Assembly (NCBI GenBank): GCA_015680685.1
Contig: MNCI01024054.1
Span: forward strand, 75,020-139,019
Origin: Gnetum montanum
Taxonomy: Eukaryota > Streptophyta > Gnetopsida > Gnetales > Gnetaceae
DNA length: 64,000 nt
Direction of reading: 5' to 3'
The translations under genes and the position numbers were made by a program. Shown here one piece after another: positions 12,077 to 24,334 of this stretch (its first letter is position 1; the number at the start of each line of letters is the position of its first letter). The notes under the pieces are model-generated. The model did no database searches. It was not told the DNA's origin and saw only the letters and a program-made list of their open reading frames with translations.

Positions 12077-13079
12077 TGGGAATGGAGTCTTGCATCTCAA
12101 TCACATGAAGTCCTTATGGAACCTGTGGTTAATGTGACTTGATATTGTCCCATCCTTAGTCAAAACCAAGTCCATTCACTTCCTATGAATTTTCATTGAC
12201 ACATATAGACCATTCAACCCTCTAGATTNGTAACTAGTGCTTGTGGCCCATTATTGTTGTATGTAAGGGGTGTGCTTTAAATATACATGTTATGTTTTTT
12301 TTAAAAAAATTTTTATCATGGGAACCACACCATGCAAAGACATTCTTCCTATTAGTGGTTGATAGTAGGAATGATAAAAGATTAATGAGAATACCTATGA
12401 AACTCAAGAAGGTAGTCAGGTACAAAAGGTGACAAGTGTCATTGAAGCCACACTCTTGTCTATTTAACTCAATTCATTCTCATTTTTTTAAGTATCAAGA
12501 TCACTAATTCTTTTATAAGTTGTAGTTAAGGCCTCATGCTTTCAAGATGAAAATATTGCATGGAGTTGACTGGAATGGGTGGATGATGTGAGATTATTTC
12601 CTGATACTATAAGAAAATCAATGTTCCATTAATCAATTTCATAATCCAAAAATGAAATCCAATTATTGAACAATTAATCTAAACATGAAGTATAGTGAAA
12701 TTGAACTTCTAGTAATTATTAGTCATATCAAGCACTAGAGTCCTAATAAGTAATAAATAAGAAAACACATGTAAGGAAAATTAAACAAAGAAAAATATAT
12801 AAAATAAGTTGCAAAATACTCAAGAAAATGAAAATTGTATAAATAATGGTGTAAAAAAATAAAGGTTAAAAAAACTGAGTCATCAAAAAATCCTTGCATG
12901 CATGACCATTTCCTCTATGACTAAGTTGGAACGGGGAGATGCAAAAGATAGAACATTCTTGGTCATCAGTTGAGGTGTTTCCACCATCGATTATCCTTGA
13001 TTCTAGGAAAGGTTTAACTTGTTGGATGTTGATCAAAAACCATGTATTTGGGCTAGCAAGGTGGTAAATAATCATGGCC

Positions 13080-13880
13080 CTAGATGGAAAAGTGGTATGA
13101 ATAATATAAGGTTCCTCCCATAGTGTTTGATATTTTTTGCATTAAGGTACATGTAAGTGGTTTAAATAAAGAATCTTATCTCCTAGTTATAATTTAAATT
13201 TTCTTATTTTTTAAGTCATGCTATTTTTTAGTATGTGTCTTAAGCACTTCTTTCAAGGACAAGGCTACTAATCAGTTTTCTTCTAGCATGTTTAAGTTCA
13301 TTAATTTTTCTCTTTGAGCTAGACTCAAATCAAGGTCAAGTTTAGAAGTCATTGAAAGTGTATAGAGCTCTACTTGGATAGGAAGAGTTGGAAGTGTCCC
13401 ATACACTAACTCATAAGGGAAATAATTCATAAGAAGTTTCCATGTTAACTGATAATCCCAAGGAACATCATTGAGTTTTGTGCTCTAGTCTTTCCATTAT
13501 TTAAAAACTATATGGGTTAGTATTCTAGTTATCTTCCTATTTGTGACTTCTGGTTGATCATTAGCTTGGGGGTGGTATGGAGTTGTGATTTTTTTTTCTA
13601 TCCCTAGGCATTTTATAAGTTTCTAAAAATTGGCATCTATAAAATATGTTCCATTATCAAAAATTAGTGCCCTCGGTACACCAAACCTCTTTACCATATT
13701 TTGTCATATAAACTATGCTACCATAGAGGATGAATAGCTAGTGATAGTGATAGATTTAGCCCATTTTATGCAGTAGTCAATGCCAATGATGATGTATGCA
13801 TTTACATTAGACATAGGATTGATGAAACCCATGAAATTGATGCCCCAAAGATCAAAAGGCTCCAATGGTTGAATCAAGTT
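13080..13880 (-). pseudogene. Integrase core of element 5, broken
   Basis: The enzyme that would insert the cDNA copy. On the - strand the core reads 'LWGINFMG' (first catalytic Asp position, now Asn), 'YCIKWAKS', 'FGVPRALIFDNGTYF' (second Asp intact) and 'YHPQANDQPEVTNRKITRIL' (Glu intact), followed by 'FPYELVYGTLPTLPIQ'. The zinc-binding N-terminus is missing and several stops interrupt the frame. The homologue in element 4 has lost a different catalytic residue. Confidence 0.7.
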
Positions 13881-14910
13881 CCAACACCCTAATAAAGCAA
13901 CTATGAAGAGTAATAACTTAGTGCAACAATAATGTAATTAGAGGAATATTTGGAGTAGCTTTAAATAAGTTTCAAGAATAACATCTTAAATAGTTTAGTC
14001 ATGTTTAAGAAAAATTAAATGAACTCTTGAAAACCCACATTTGAGAAAGCTACAAATAAATCAAGTGTGACCTCTTGATAGAGGTTAATTATGAAAAAGA
14101 ACTCATGTTGTGGACCAAATATGATAAAGGATAATAATAATGAATGTGTCAAAATAATCAAATGTTGTTCTTATTTAAAATATACAACCTTATCCCTAGT
14201 TTTTTTATGAATTAAGTTAATAAGTCAATGAGAGTCTACCTTAACTTGTAACCTTATTACATTGTTTGTAATAAGTTGTAAGTTATAACTTGTAAGGTTA
14301 TTGATTAAGGCATTAATATCTTCATCATTATTTTTTGTAATTCTACCACAAATATGGATTAGAGATAGTTATAGTTTCAATTTAATAACCATCAATCCTT
14401 AAATTAAACCAAACAATGATAAAGATTTTTTTGTAAATAAGAATTGAAGTAAAGAATGTCTTTCAAGCCTGTTATTCTTCTAGATGTATTTTCCTTTTAT
14501 AAAAATATTTTTCGCAAGACTTCATAGCCATCCTACATAACATTAATAGTTTTTTCCTTTTATATTTTTCTAGTTCTTATTTCAAGTTTTTTGTATTCTT
14601 CTAATTTTCTTTTCTCTTTAATTTAAAATGAGAACTTTGCATAGAAAATAGTTTACAAAATTTTTCCATAAATCATCATTACTTAGTGCAATTAAGCATA
14701 TGACCTATTTAGAGTTCACTTAAGTCTCTTATAAATCATTACCTAATTCTTCATTTTATTTTTTGTATTTTTATTCACTTATCCTATTAACAATGATTAA
14801 ATTTTAATGTCCAAATTAGTTTTACATAGAGTGTCATAACCTAAAATTTTTCATACGTTTATTTATTTACTTTAAATATGTAAGACATATTTTAATAAAT
14901 TATTTTTATT
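13881..14910. other. AT-rich spacer, nothing recognised
   Basis: About 1 kb with A/T runs, stops in all frames and no similarity to other parts of the window that I can see. Confidence 0.5.
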
Positions 14911-15340
14911 TATCATCATCATCCTAGCCTTGTCCCAATAACATGGGGTTGACTGCATGAGTTCTTTTATTTCATTTGCCTCTATGAAGAGCTAGAACTT
15001 TGTTTACTTGTAGTTTCTTAAAATCATCTTCAATTTTTTCCATATCTTCTTTGATCTTTTGTTTAGTGCCTTTCTTCAAATAGTGGTGTAGCAACCATTT
15101 TTTATAGGCTCATTATTTTATCTTCTTCACACATGGCTAAACCATCTAAGCTATCATTCTTGTAGCTTATCTAAAATAGAAGACACTCCAAGTCTTTGTC
15201 TAATGACTATGTTATGTAGTTTCTCTTTTCTAGAAATATTTATTTATCAAAGCATTTTTATTTCTACTGCACAGATTTGTTGTTCATGCCTCTTTTATCC
15301 TACCCAAGATTTAGCATCATAAGATAGGCTAAGAACCTAG
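14911..15340 (-). pseudogene. LINE 3' end with RT C-terminal remnant
   Basis: Read on the - strand, one frame gives 'LRWFSHV.RR.NNEPIKN', the RWFGHV-type motif typical of the C-terminus of plant L1-like reverse transcriptases. It is followed by the common plant LINE block whose + strand reads 'ccttgtcccaataacatgg'. The - strand end is a (GATGAT)n and A/T-rich tail at about 14911, as expected for a 3' end. The 5' part is missing, which is usual for LINE copies. Confidence 0.58.
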
Positions 15341-15429
15341 AAGGAATAGATGGAAAGTTCTTAGAGCATGCTAACTAGGGTATCCCAAGATTCTTTCATG
15401 CATTTAGTATTTTTGGATGACATACTGGA

Positions 15430-16080
15430 CAACTACAAGAATTGGGTTTTATGGTGACATTTGTAGAAATGCATCAAAATGGAAATAAATGCCACATTTA
15501 CCCAATGGTAGCATTTATATCAATAGTCAAATTTAGTTGTTTCATCATAGCCTTAATAGTGACATTTCATTAATGAAAAGTCATAATGAATCATCATGGT
15601 ATTTATACCAATATTATCTCAAGTGCAACATGACACCAATGCTATTGTAACATTTCTACAAATACTAGCTTTTCATATTAAACTATTTTTTATTTGCTAG
15701 CTTGTATATCTTAATGTTTATTCCATTGAGATTGAACATGCTAAAACAAATAAGTCACATATTAATATTAGAAATGATATGTATGATGTAGCTATATACT
15801 ACATCAATAATAACTATACAATACTTAATATTGAACTTTATACATAGAAATGGCACATTAGTATCATGGAAGAATCTCAATGGTAATATTTTTACATAGA
15901 AATGTGACCATAGTGCCATGTAAGTCCCACAATACTAACATTTATATAGAAATGACACCATAGTATCATGTAAGAGGTAGTACCTCAATGGTAATCTTTT
16001 TACATAGAAATGACATCCTAACATCATGTAGGATCTAATTATGACCTTTCTATATACACATGCTACCATGACACTAAATG
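15430..16080 (+). mobile_element. CACTA-like (EnSpm) terminal region with subterminal repeats
   Basis: It begins 'caACTACAAGAATTGGG', close to the CACTACAAGAA terminus of plant CACTA transposons (one extra A). It continues with many copies of a GTGACATTTCTA-like motif in both orientations, for example 'gtgacatttgtagaaatg' (15453) and 'tttacatagaaatgtgacc' (about 15892), with a spacing of about 50-70 bp between 15880 and 16080. No transposase and no opposite terminus are seen, so this is one end or a deleted derivative. Confidence 0.42.
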
Positions 16081-16082
16081 AT

Positions 16083-16582
16083 GATCTTTATTTTTTGATA
16101 AAAAACTCAAATCCTAATTTTTTAAATGAAGTAAATGTACAAAATTGGACTAAAAGGTCCAAGAACATCGAGGCACTTGGTAATGAAAAATAAGAAGATA
16201 GTAACATGGAAAAATTTACAAGGAAAAAAGGCCATCAAGATTAATGTATGCATGACATATTAATTTGAGAATTTGAAAGGTAAAAATTAAAAAACATTCT
16301 AGTACTAGAAAGGCAACCAAAGAGAGGTTATTCATTAAATAGTAGGTGACATGGTGGAAGGTAACAGCTAAAGCTACAATAGAGATAAGAATGACTATGG
16401 AGCTTGGCTGGTATTAGTATAGCCATGTGGAGTGATAATCTTAGGGAAAGCTATACATTTGGGGTGGTCATCATTCAAAGATTGATGGTTTAAATATAGT
16501 AGTAGTAATCATAAATTGTGATATCATCCAAGTGAAGAGCAACCTCAATTTGATCCTTCAAAAAAATAAGAGCATTAGTAGG
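16083..16582. other. Spacer left of element 2, nothing recognised
   Basis: AT-rich sequence without frames or repeats I can place. It ends in GTAGG, the probable left target duplication of element 2. Confidence 0.45.
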
Positions 16583-17569
16583 TGATGAAGCATCAGTTGG
16601 TTGCATCGATGCAGGCTCTTCAATGTAGCATCTTTGAGGAACCAGCTTTGATGTAGTTGCCTCAACATAGCCACTTCAATGCTGGTTCCTCAACATAGTT
16701 ACTTCAAAGAAACCATGTTAACTAGGCTATGTCGACTAGGCCTCATCGACTAGGACTTGTCGACATAAGAAATGATGCATTAACATAGCCCCATCGATGT
16801 AGTGTCTATTTTTGCCTATAAATACATATGCTCTCACCATGTATTGGCATTCTTTAGTCAATAGGGTAACTCTTGCAATTTTATTCTTTAGTATTAGAGA
16901 ACAATCAGTGAGTACCTATAGTGTGGATCTAAGTTAGTTGTATAGTGTCTTATTTGAGTGGTAATGTACTTGGACACATTCCATGAATGAAAATAATATT
17001 GAGATTGATTTTTATTCATTACAGTACTTTAACATAGATTAAGTTTACTTTCAATGTCATTTATGTTTCATGTACTCAAATGATATTTACATTTCCATGC
17101 ATATTAATGAATTAGCAGAATGAGTGCGACAAGTTTCGAGCATAAACATGTATTCACTTGGTAATCCCAGCAACGTTATTGATTGGTTCGTTCAATAGCA
17201 TAACACTTGGTAATCCCAGTAGTGGATACATGGGTTTAGGACATGTATGTTAAGCTGGGAATAGACATTCATCATTCATAGGCTAGTTTAGACTTTACTT
17301 TCTATTATTAATTAGTTTAAATAATTTATTTCTTTATTATTGTTAAGAGTGGCATAAGGTTGAAGCAAAATCAAGAATCATATGCCTCACTCTGGACTAA
17401 ACCATACATGACAAAGGTACCACTAGTCCAAGTGGGAAGACAACAAACTACGATCAAGGAATAATGATCTACATACCACAACTAGTCCCATCCATGGAAT
17501 TTAACTGGATTGTGCATAAATGCTTGGAATTCATATGATTGGACGTAGGGGGTACCTCGGCACTCATCA
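16583..17569 (+). repeat. 5' LTR of element 2
   Basis: 987 bp, TGATGA...ACTCATCA. The first 230 bp are built of two short direct-repeat families: a 'caatgtagc/cttcaa' type at 16612-16715, and 'cgactagg' units with inverted GTCGAC boxes at 16731-16764. The TATA box is at 16817-16824. Confidence 0.83.
16817..16824 (+). promoter_or_regulatory. TATA box of the element 2 5' LTR
   Basis: TATAAATA directly after the U3 repeat block. Its equivalent in the 3' LTR is 21859-21866. Confidence 0.58.
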
Positions 17570-17570
17570 T

Positions 17571-17587
17571 TGGCACTGTTGCTAGGG
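17571..17587 (+). other. Primer binding site, tRNA-Asp type
   Basis: TGGCACTGTTGCTAGGG matches the tRNA-Asp complement at 13 of 17 positions. All four differences are transitions. Confidence 0.68.
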
Positions 17588-17694
17588 ATGGTGCTAGCTA
17601 TCTAGATTAGTTATATCATACATGATCACTGTAAACACATTAAAAATTTATATTTTAGAAAATATTAAGTTGCACACATCCTAAACCAACAATA

Positions 17695-20280
17695 ATGTCT
17701 CTTTCACAAGGAAGTGATAATGCATCATATGGAGAGAACATTCATTAGAGAACTAATGAGATATATATGGAAGAAAATTAGAGTGACCGACCTTATGTAG
17801 GGATTTCATATGTCCATGACCATCCTGAATACACTCAAGGACTACATTCATCTAAGGCAAAAAATCCTAGAGAAGATAAGGTAAGTCCTAGACTTGGGGA
17901 GGCCTCAAGGCCTAGGAAGTCCTCAAAGCCTAGAAAGGATAAATCAATGGACCATGGGAAATACTATAGAAGCCATGGCAACTCTCCTAGTTCCTCATCT
18001 TCCTCTTTCTCTTAAACATCTAGTTCTAATGAAGATGAAGGTAGGTATAGAGATAGAGCTCCACTATGGGGTTGAAATAAAAATAGAAATCAAAACTAAG
18101 GGCAGAATCAAAGACATCAAAATGAGCATAGAAAAATTGTCACAAATAAATAAATAAAACTAGAAATTTTTACCATGACATGTTTGATGATAGTAAACCC
18201 TTTTTGATCACTAAGACCATGACATAAATCACAGAGGTAGTTAAAATACCCTACAAGAATTGAAAGGAAAGTGACATCAAAACGCTTGATATGAATAACA
18301 TTCCTAAATTTGCAAGAGGCTATGATTCTAATCCACAACACCATTTGCAAGTCTTCCATGATGCTTGCATATTAGAAAACATTGAAAGTGGGTGGAAAAA
18401 GCTTAAGATCTTTCGTAGGATACTAATAGACAAAGCTAAAGTGTGGTATAGATCATTGAAACCAAATTTAATCCATCAGTGATCCACAATGCTAGAAATC
18501 CTCAACAAGAAATACTAAACCTATGCAAGGGTGTCCAACCTAAGGAAAAAAATTCAAGGATAGAAATAAGAGAAAAATGAACCCTTGGATATGGCTCTAG
18601 ATAAATACTATTCTCCACTAAATAGATGCCCAAGCCATGGTTTCGCTCAAGAAGAGAAACTTTTCCACATCAGAGATGGGATTCATAGTCAAACAAGAGA
18701 GATCCTTGGGATGTATGCTCAAGGTCAATTATATGAACTAGGAATCAATCAGATCCAAAATCTAATTGAACATGTGGAAAAAGAAGAATGAGAGCTATGT
18801 AAATGAGAGAATGTTGAGAAATATCACTAGGATCCAACTCTTCAAAAGAGAAAGGTCCATATCTATGATAAGAAAAAATAGGTAGCTCTCGATGAGGTAA
18901 TTTCACAATAATACTTGTCAATACAAAATTCTATCGATGAGCTTGAAGGTCAGATAAGATGTTGGAATGGATAAATGAGAAAGTTATAACTTTCATAGAA
19001 ACTATAGAGGAGAGAGAAACACAAAATGAATCAACTGATCACAACAAAAGGAGTAGAAAGAACCAAGAAATTGGTAGGAACACTTATTGGTAAAAAGGGA
19101 AAATGGCTATAGAAGAAGAGGCTATAGACTCAACCACCGAAGAAGACGATGGATGTGACATCTGCAAGTATGATCATCCAAATGGCTATTGCCTAGTCAT
19201 GTTACATCTACATGAGTATTGGGCCTTTGCATTGAATCCAAAGTTTGTACAGAAGCAAATTCCTAAAAAATTACCTTTCTCACAAGGTAATCATAGACAA
19301 TCCTACAACCAACTGTACTATCCTAGTGGGACTTCTTATCAGCCTCAGAAATATGATCAACCATAGTGGTAAAACCCACAATTGTGGGGGAGGCCATCAT
19401 CAACCTAACACTACCCTTACTGGTAGCCAAACCCATATGGATATTACATTCAACAACCTATTTATCCATCTAGTTCTACTTTCTCTACTTCAAATCGCTG
19501 CTACCACTCTTCCAAGTATCATCGACCTATGACATCTCTTGCAAGATCACCACCTCACACCTCTCACCCTCCATCATATCCTCAATATTCTCATACTTTC
19601 CTCAATCATATGTTACCACCAAAAACACAAGAAAGTTCAGCACCATGCAATTAATGAGAGAATTCCACTTATGCTATGAACATACATAGAAATGATAATG
19701 CTAGTAGATCTCCACCACAACCTTAGAAACATTCTTTCTTCAAGATGGTTCCCATGCATAACCACAACACTTTTGGACCTACTAACTTGTCCAAACTAGT
19801 ATAATGTCAATCAAATGAAACATCCTTCCTTTCATGACCAATGCCTTTCATTCCTATGCAAGGGCCAACATCTATTGTTACTCCAACACCTAATAGAAGT
19901 AATGAATCTAAAACTGTGGAGAGACAGAAGAATCCATGCATCACTACTAATAGTAAATGGTGTAGTTGTGGGCCAGAAATTGAAAATATGAACACAAACC
20001 ACAACAAAGTTTAGAAGCAAGTATGTGAGAAAAAACCAATCTACATAGTAGCCAGTAAACTAGAAGACATCCAGTGGTTTGAAAATGAGAATATAAAATT
20101 ATTTCAAAGATGCATGGAAGCAACTAATCTACTTATCAGTTCTAGAGTTAAGAAAATGGACCAAAAAGACTTAGATAAATATATCTTACACTCTGATTAT
20201 ACACTGAAAAAGGATATTAAACACAGAGACCTAAAAATTAAAACAAAAAAATCAAGAAGAAGAAGAAAATACATCTAGAC
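17695..20280 (+). pseudogene. gag-type polyprotein of element 2, broken
   Basis: ATG at 17695 (MSLSQGSDNASYGEN...). A Ser/Arg-rich N-terminus is followed by a capsid-like core: 'LQVFHDACILENIE' at about 18340, 'VWYRSLKP', and then 'RDGIHSQTREILGMYAQG' and 'LIEHVEKEE' at about 18670-18790. A zinc-knuckle-like CDICKYDHPNGYC (C-x2-C-x3-H-x4-C) lies at about 19156-19194. A Pro/Tyr-rich segment and a second half follow ('KLFQRCMEATNLLISSRVKK' at about 20095-20155). Many stops are TAG or TAA at Gln positions. Element 3 ends after 'QQW', where this copy continues with 'W*NP', so elements 1 and 2 form a subfamily with a longer product. Confidence 0.77.
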
Positions 20281-20729
20281 CCCCCAAAATGGAAATACAT
20301 GTTACCCATGCTTGAAGGTGCCCCTCTAACTAAGGCCCTTCCTTCCTTCTTCTCTTTTCTTCTCTTTTTGGAGTGATGATTATTTTTTGAGGTGGTTGTG
20401 AGGTCATGGTGGTTGGTAAGATGGAACACATCAATGCAAGATCACAGTTCATGGTATGGACTTGGTTTGAACTTGGATGGATAGGTATGCTAATCATTTT
20501 AATCACATTTTTCACAAGAACCTATTGTGTACATGGTTAAGTACCTTACATTCCAATCTCTACAATCCCTTCTCATCCCAATATTCACCTTATTACTGCA
20601 TGTGATTATGAGCCTTTTGGTTTTCTGTAGTATAGTGCAACATCCCAAGCATGACAATTGTATATTATTTGGAATAAAGGAATGGTTTACATTTAACTTC
20701 TTGAGTGCCCAAAAACATGTATAGAAGTC

Positions 20730-20785
20730 GTTATGCAAGGGCATTATGGTAGGAGCCTGCTTTGGGGAGGACCCAGTTGCATAAC
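20730..20785 (+). other. Conserved stem-loop, element 2 copy
   Basis: GTTATGCAA (20730-20738) pairs with TTGCATAAC (20777-20785). The loop contains 'TAGGAGCCTGCTTTGGGG' and 'AGGACCCA'. Same position and design as in element 1. Confidence 0.7.
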
Positions 20786-21610
20786 TTTTGTTGATCATGG
20801 CTATGAACTAACCTTTACATCTTCTAGAACATCAGTGATGGTTTCTCTAAACTTATGCATAAATTTGGGCCTACTTCTCATCTATTTCGTTAATTTCTCC
20901 TACTTTTTTATTTCCATATCCATTAATATTTCTTGTTCATCTTTTAATTTAGACCTTTGGTTTTAATTATTCCAAAACTTGTGTGCTTTTTGAGTTATTC
21001 TTATTAGTCATGGGGGCTAGGAATGCCTACTTTGAAATTTTTTTAACATCCTCTTTTCAAACATCATGGTAATCAAAAGTTATTGATCAAAATAATGTGA
21101 ACAACTTGATGATTTTAGTTACATCATAGCCTTAGGCATAGTATGTTGTCATCACCTTATGCTTAAATGAAAACTAAGAGGGGGACAATAGAGAATATGT
21201 CCATGGACAACTCATAGCATATACAAGATAGTAGCTCAAGCATTGCATGTTTTCTAGATCCATGGGATGATGAGAGAAATATCTATCCATCCTTCAATAA
21301 TGTTCTACATAACTAGAGAAGCATCAACATAATAATCAAGGTTGGATGTTTGCCACTACTAGCAGCAACAAGAAGAATCATCTTTAGTGGATTTTTGAAG
21401 ACCTATGTAAAATTTTGTAATCTTTAATGTATGTCTAGTTATTTCATCATTTTTTAATGCATCCACTAGACTAAAATTTTGTAATGCAACACATAGAGTC
21501 AGTCAGTAGTTACTGTCAATCAATAATTTCATCATTCCTAATTTTTGGTAAAGAAAGCTTAGTCCTATCTTGTTAACTTGAGGATGAGCTTTTATTCAGT
21601 TGTGGGGGTA

Positions 21611-22613
21611 CGATGAAGCATTAGTTGGTTACGTCAACGTAGCCTCTTCAATGTAGCCACTTCAATGCAGCTACTTCAAGGAATTCACTTTAACATAGCT
21701 ACCTTAACATAGTTGTTTTAATGCTAGTGCCTTGACATAGCTACTTAAGAGTAACAATGTCAACTAGGCCCCACCAACTAGGCCTTGGCAACTAGGCCCT
21801 ATTGATGCATGAAATGATGCATTGATGAAGCCCTACCAACATAGTCTCTATTTTCATGTATAAATACATGTGATTCTACCATGTATTGGCATTCTTTGGT
21901 CAATAGAGTAGCCAAACTCTTGTAGTTTTATTCCATAGTCTTAGAGAACAGTCAGTGAGTGCCCACATTGTGGATCTGAGTTAGTTGTATGCTGTCTTAT
22001 TTGAGTGTCAATGTACCTGGACACATTCCATCAATAGCAATAAGATCAAGATTGATTATTATTCATTAGAGCACTTTAACTTAGATTAAATTTACTTTCC
22101 ATGCAATTTATGTTTCATGTAGTTAGTTAATATTTATGTTTTCATCTATATTAATAAATTAGTGGAATGAGCATGACCAATTTTGAGCATAAACGTGTAT
22201 TCTCTTAGTAATCCTAATAGTGTTATTACTTAGTTCACCTCGTAACATAATTCTTGATAATTCCATTAGTGGATACATGGGTTCAAGACATGTACGATAA
22301 ACTAGGAATGGACACTCATCACCAGTAGGCTAGTTTAGACTTTACTATCCATTGTTAATTAGTTTAAATAATTAATTTCTTTATTATCATTAGAAGTTGC
22401 ATAAGGTTAAAGCAACATTAAGAATAATATACCTCACTCTAGACTAAACCATACATGACAAGGCTACCACTAGTCCAAGTGGGAAGATAGTGAACTACAA
22501 TCAAGGAATAACAATCTAAATGCCACAACTAGTCCCATCCATGGAATTCAACTGGATTGTGAGTGAACACTTGTGATTCCTATGGTTGGGCATAGAGGGT
22601 ACATTGCTCATAA
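21611..22613 (+). repeat. 3' LTR of element 2
   Basis: About 1003 bp, starting CGATGA (TGATGA with one transition) and ending ...GCTCATAA. It has the same repeat types in U3 as the 5' LTR ('caactaggcc' units near 21762-21800) but is clearly diverged from it, pointing to an old insertion. Confidence 0.78.
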
Positions 22614-22919
22614 ATAGGCTAAGAAGGTTGGTATAAGACAAAGTAGTTAATGGTGTTATCAAACACCCAAAACTTCATGACCTAGGCATTGTAATAATGA
22701 TGTTTAATTTATAGTTCCTCCATAAGATTAGAAGGAGGACAAGTGTAGGCTAGAAGATTTTATTTTTGTGGGTAAGAGGATACTCTCACCCAAGTGGCAT
22801 ACTTTATACTTTTGGGGCTGAAAAATGCCTCAAAAGTCGTCAAATCCTCATTCCCTAAGTGAAAAAATTTACCTAGTGTCTATATTTGGGATTGGGAAGG
22901 GGCATATATTTTTCTACAT

Positions 22920-23095
22920 TGGAAACACATGCAAGGGATAGATCTCACCTACCCCCAACATGGAAAAATGGAGGTTTTGGAAACCTTCTTGACTCAATGT
23001 GTAAGTGTTTCCCCAACCTGGAAAATTTCCCCCCTCAATGTGAAAGTTTTTCCCCAACGTGGAAAATTCAATCCCCCACCGTGGAAGCCACAAAA
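22920..23095 (+). repeat. Direct array of CCCAACATGGAAA-type units upstream of a TATA box
   Basis: At least five units of about 27-35 bp, for example 'ccccaacatggaaaa', 'ccccaacctggaaaat', 'ccccaacgtggaaaat' and 'cccaccgtggaag'. They lie about 270 bp before TATAAAAG (23369). The equivalent region of element B is 36530-36900 on the - strand. Arrays of this kind in a U3 often bind transcription factors; here that is inference. Confidence 0.6.
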
Positions 23096-23368
23096 AGAAA
23101 AAACTCATCACTTCATGCATTTCAACATTGACCAGCCACTTTAGCAAGCATGGTGGAGAGCTTAGCATAGAAGACTCATCTCTAGGATGGAAGGTGTGCC
23201 TTAGTTACTATTTATAGTAAATAGAATGGCCATGGGGGGAAGCACTTACGATGTTTGATAACCCCCCAAATTTGGATATTCATCTTACCTAAATTTGTAG
23301 CCAATTTTTAGCCCATTTCATTGCCAAATCATAGCCAATTTGTAGCCCCATTCATGGCCCAAAAAACC

Positions 23369-23376
23369 TATAAAAG
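23369..23376 (+). promoter_or_regulatory. TATA box of the element A LTR
   Basis: TATAAAAG. The homologous place in element B carries TATAAAA at 36301-36295 on the - strand. Confidence 0.5.
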
Positions 23377-24334
23377 CCAACCTCAAACACCATGTATAGG
23401 TTCTAGCAAATTTTTACGATTTAACAATTTTTTTCAAAGTTCAAGCAAATTCTCAACAAAGTTTAGGCATCTTTACAATTTTACACTTGGGGTATTTTCA
23501 AGCACTCAAGGGTTATTACAATCTCCCATGTTTGCATCCTCTTGAACCCTCTAGTGAAAGCATAATTACCTTGATATTTGTGGATTTTTGGTATCAACAC
23601 TACACTTTTGATATTCCCAAACCCACTGTGAAGCAATCTAGCATCTAAATTTTTCACTTTCCTCATTCTCCCTGCCCCCCCAACAGTGACCCAACTTGTA
23701 GATCTAAGGTTACAACAATGAAAGAAGGTTCAATAGCATTAGGAGTGGCTTAGCACCTGGATCATGAGGCAAATCACATTGTCTTCAATGGGCTTTGAAC
23801 TCTTGCATAAGTAAACCCCCTTTCTGCTTATCTAGGCACCATTTGTACAGATTTCTATAACTTATTCTTTATTCTTTCTCAATAGAGTTTTAAGTTTTAA
23901 TTTTTATGTTTAAAAATAAATTTGTTTTCTATGCATTATTCAGATCTGTTTGTATTCCCATGTTTCACATCTCATAAGTCCCTATTTGATCTATTGGAAT
24001 GACCAAGGTATAATTCCATTTCTCACATGGAGGCCCTAGGGATTTGTGGTTAGGCTACTACTTCACCGAGGATCCTTGGTTTTTCCAATGATTGAGGTTT
24101 TCGATCACAATAGTTTTTCTTAGCACTAGAAGGAGGACCTTCATCTAAATTTTGTAACCAAATCTATTCTTTTTGTTACCATTTGCAAGCTTTTCCTTGA
24201 TTTTTTGCAACCAAAAGCTTTGAAGAATCAATGTTGATATTGTTTCCGTGTGACCAAAACTATAGTGTGGAAGTTTTTGGTGGTTGGGTTTTGGCTTTTC
24301 ACAACACTCACTGTGAATTTTATAGCTTAAAGCC

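Larger units (their letters stand above)
9489..13880 (-). mobile_element. Element 5: 3' portion of an Athila-like element
   Basis: Co-linear with 44300-49090 of element 4 in the same orientation. On the - strand it has integrase (13880 to about 13300), a non-coding region with a decayed copy of the conserved stem-loop (11835-11892), and the 3' ORF (about 11100 to 9489). Upstream pol and gag and both LTRs are missing. The left end is cut exactly at the end of element 1's LTR, and the right end breaks inside the integrase N-terminal region. Confidence 0.72.
16583..22613 (+). mobile_element. Element 2: gag-only LTR retrotransposon
   Basis: 5' LTR 16583-17569, primer site 17571-17587, gag-type ORF 17695 to about 20280, non-coding 3' region with the conserved stem-loop, purine tract 'tgtgggggta' just before 21611, and 3' LTR 21611-22613. 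There is no pol. Flanks GTAGG (16578-16582) and ATAGG (22614-22618) agree at four of five bases, with a G/A difference, so this is probably a complete insertion. It is the closest relative of element 1, from which it differs by a deletion of about 850 bp after gag. Confidence 0.83.

Noticed and set aside
22886-23168. Overlapping open frames on both strands
   Set aside because: They arise from the CCCAACATGGAAA repeat array, which is free of stops in several frames; the translated text is repeat-derived.
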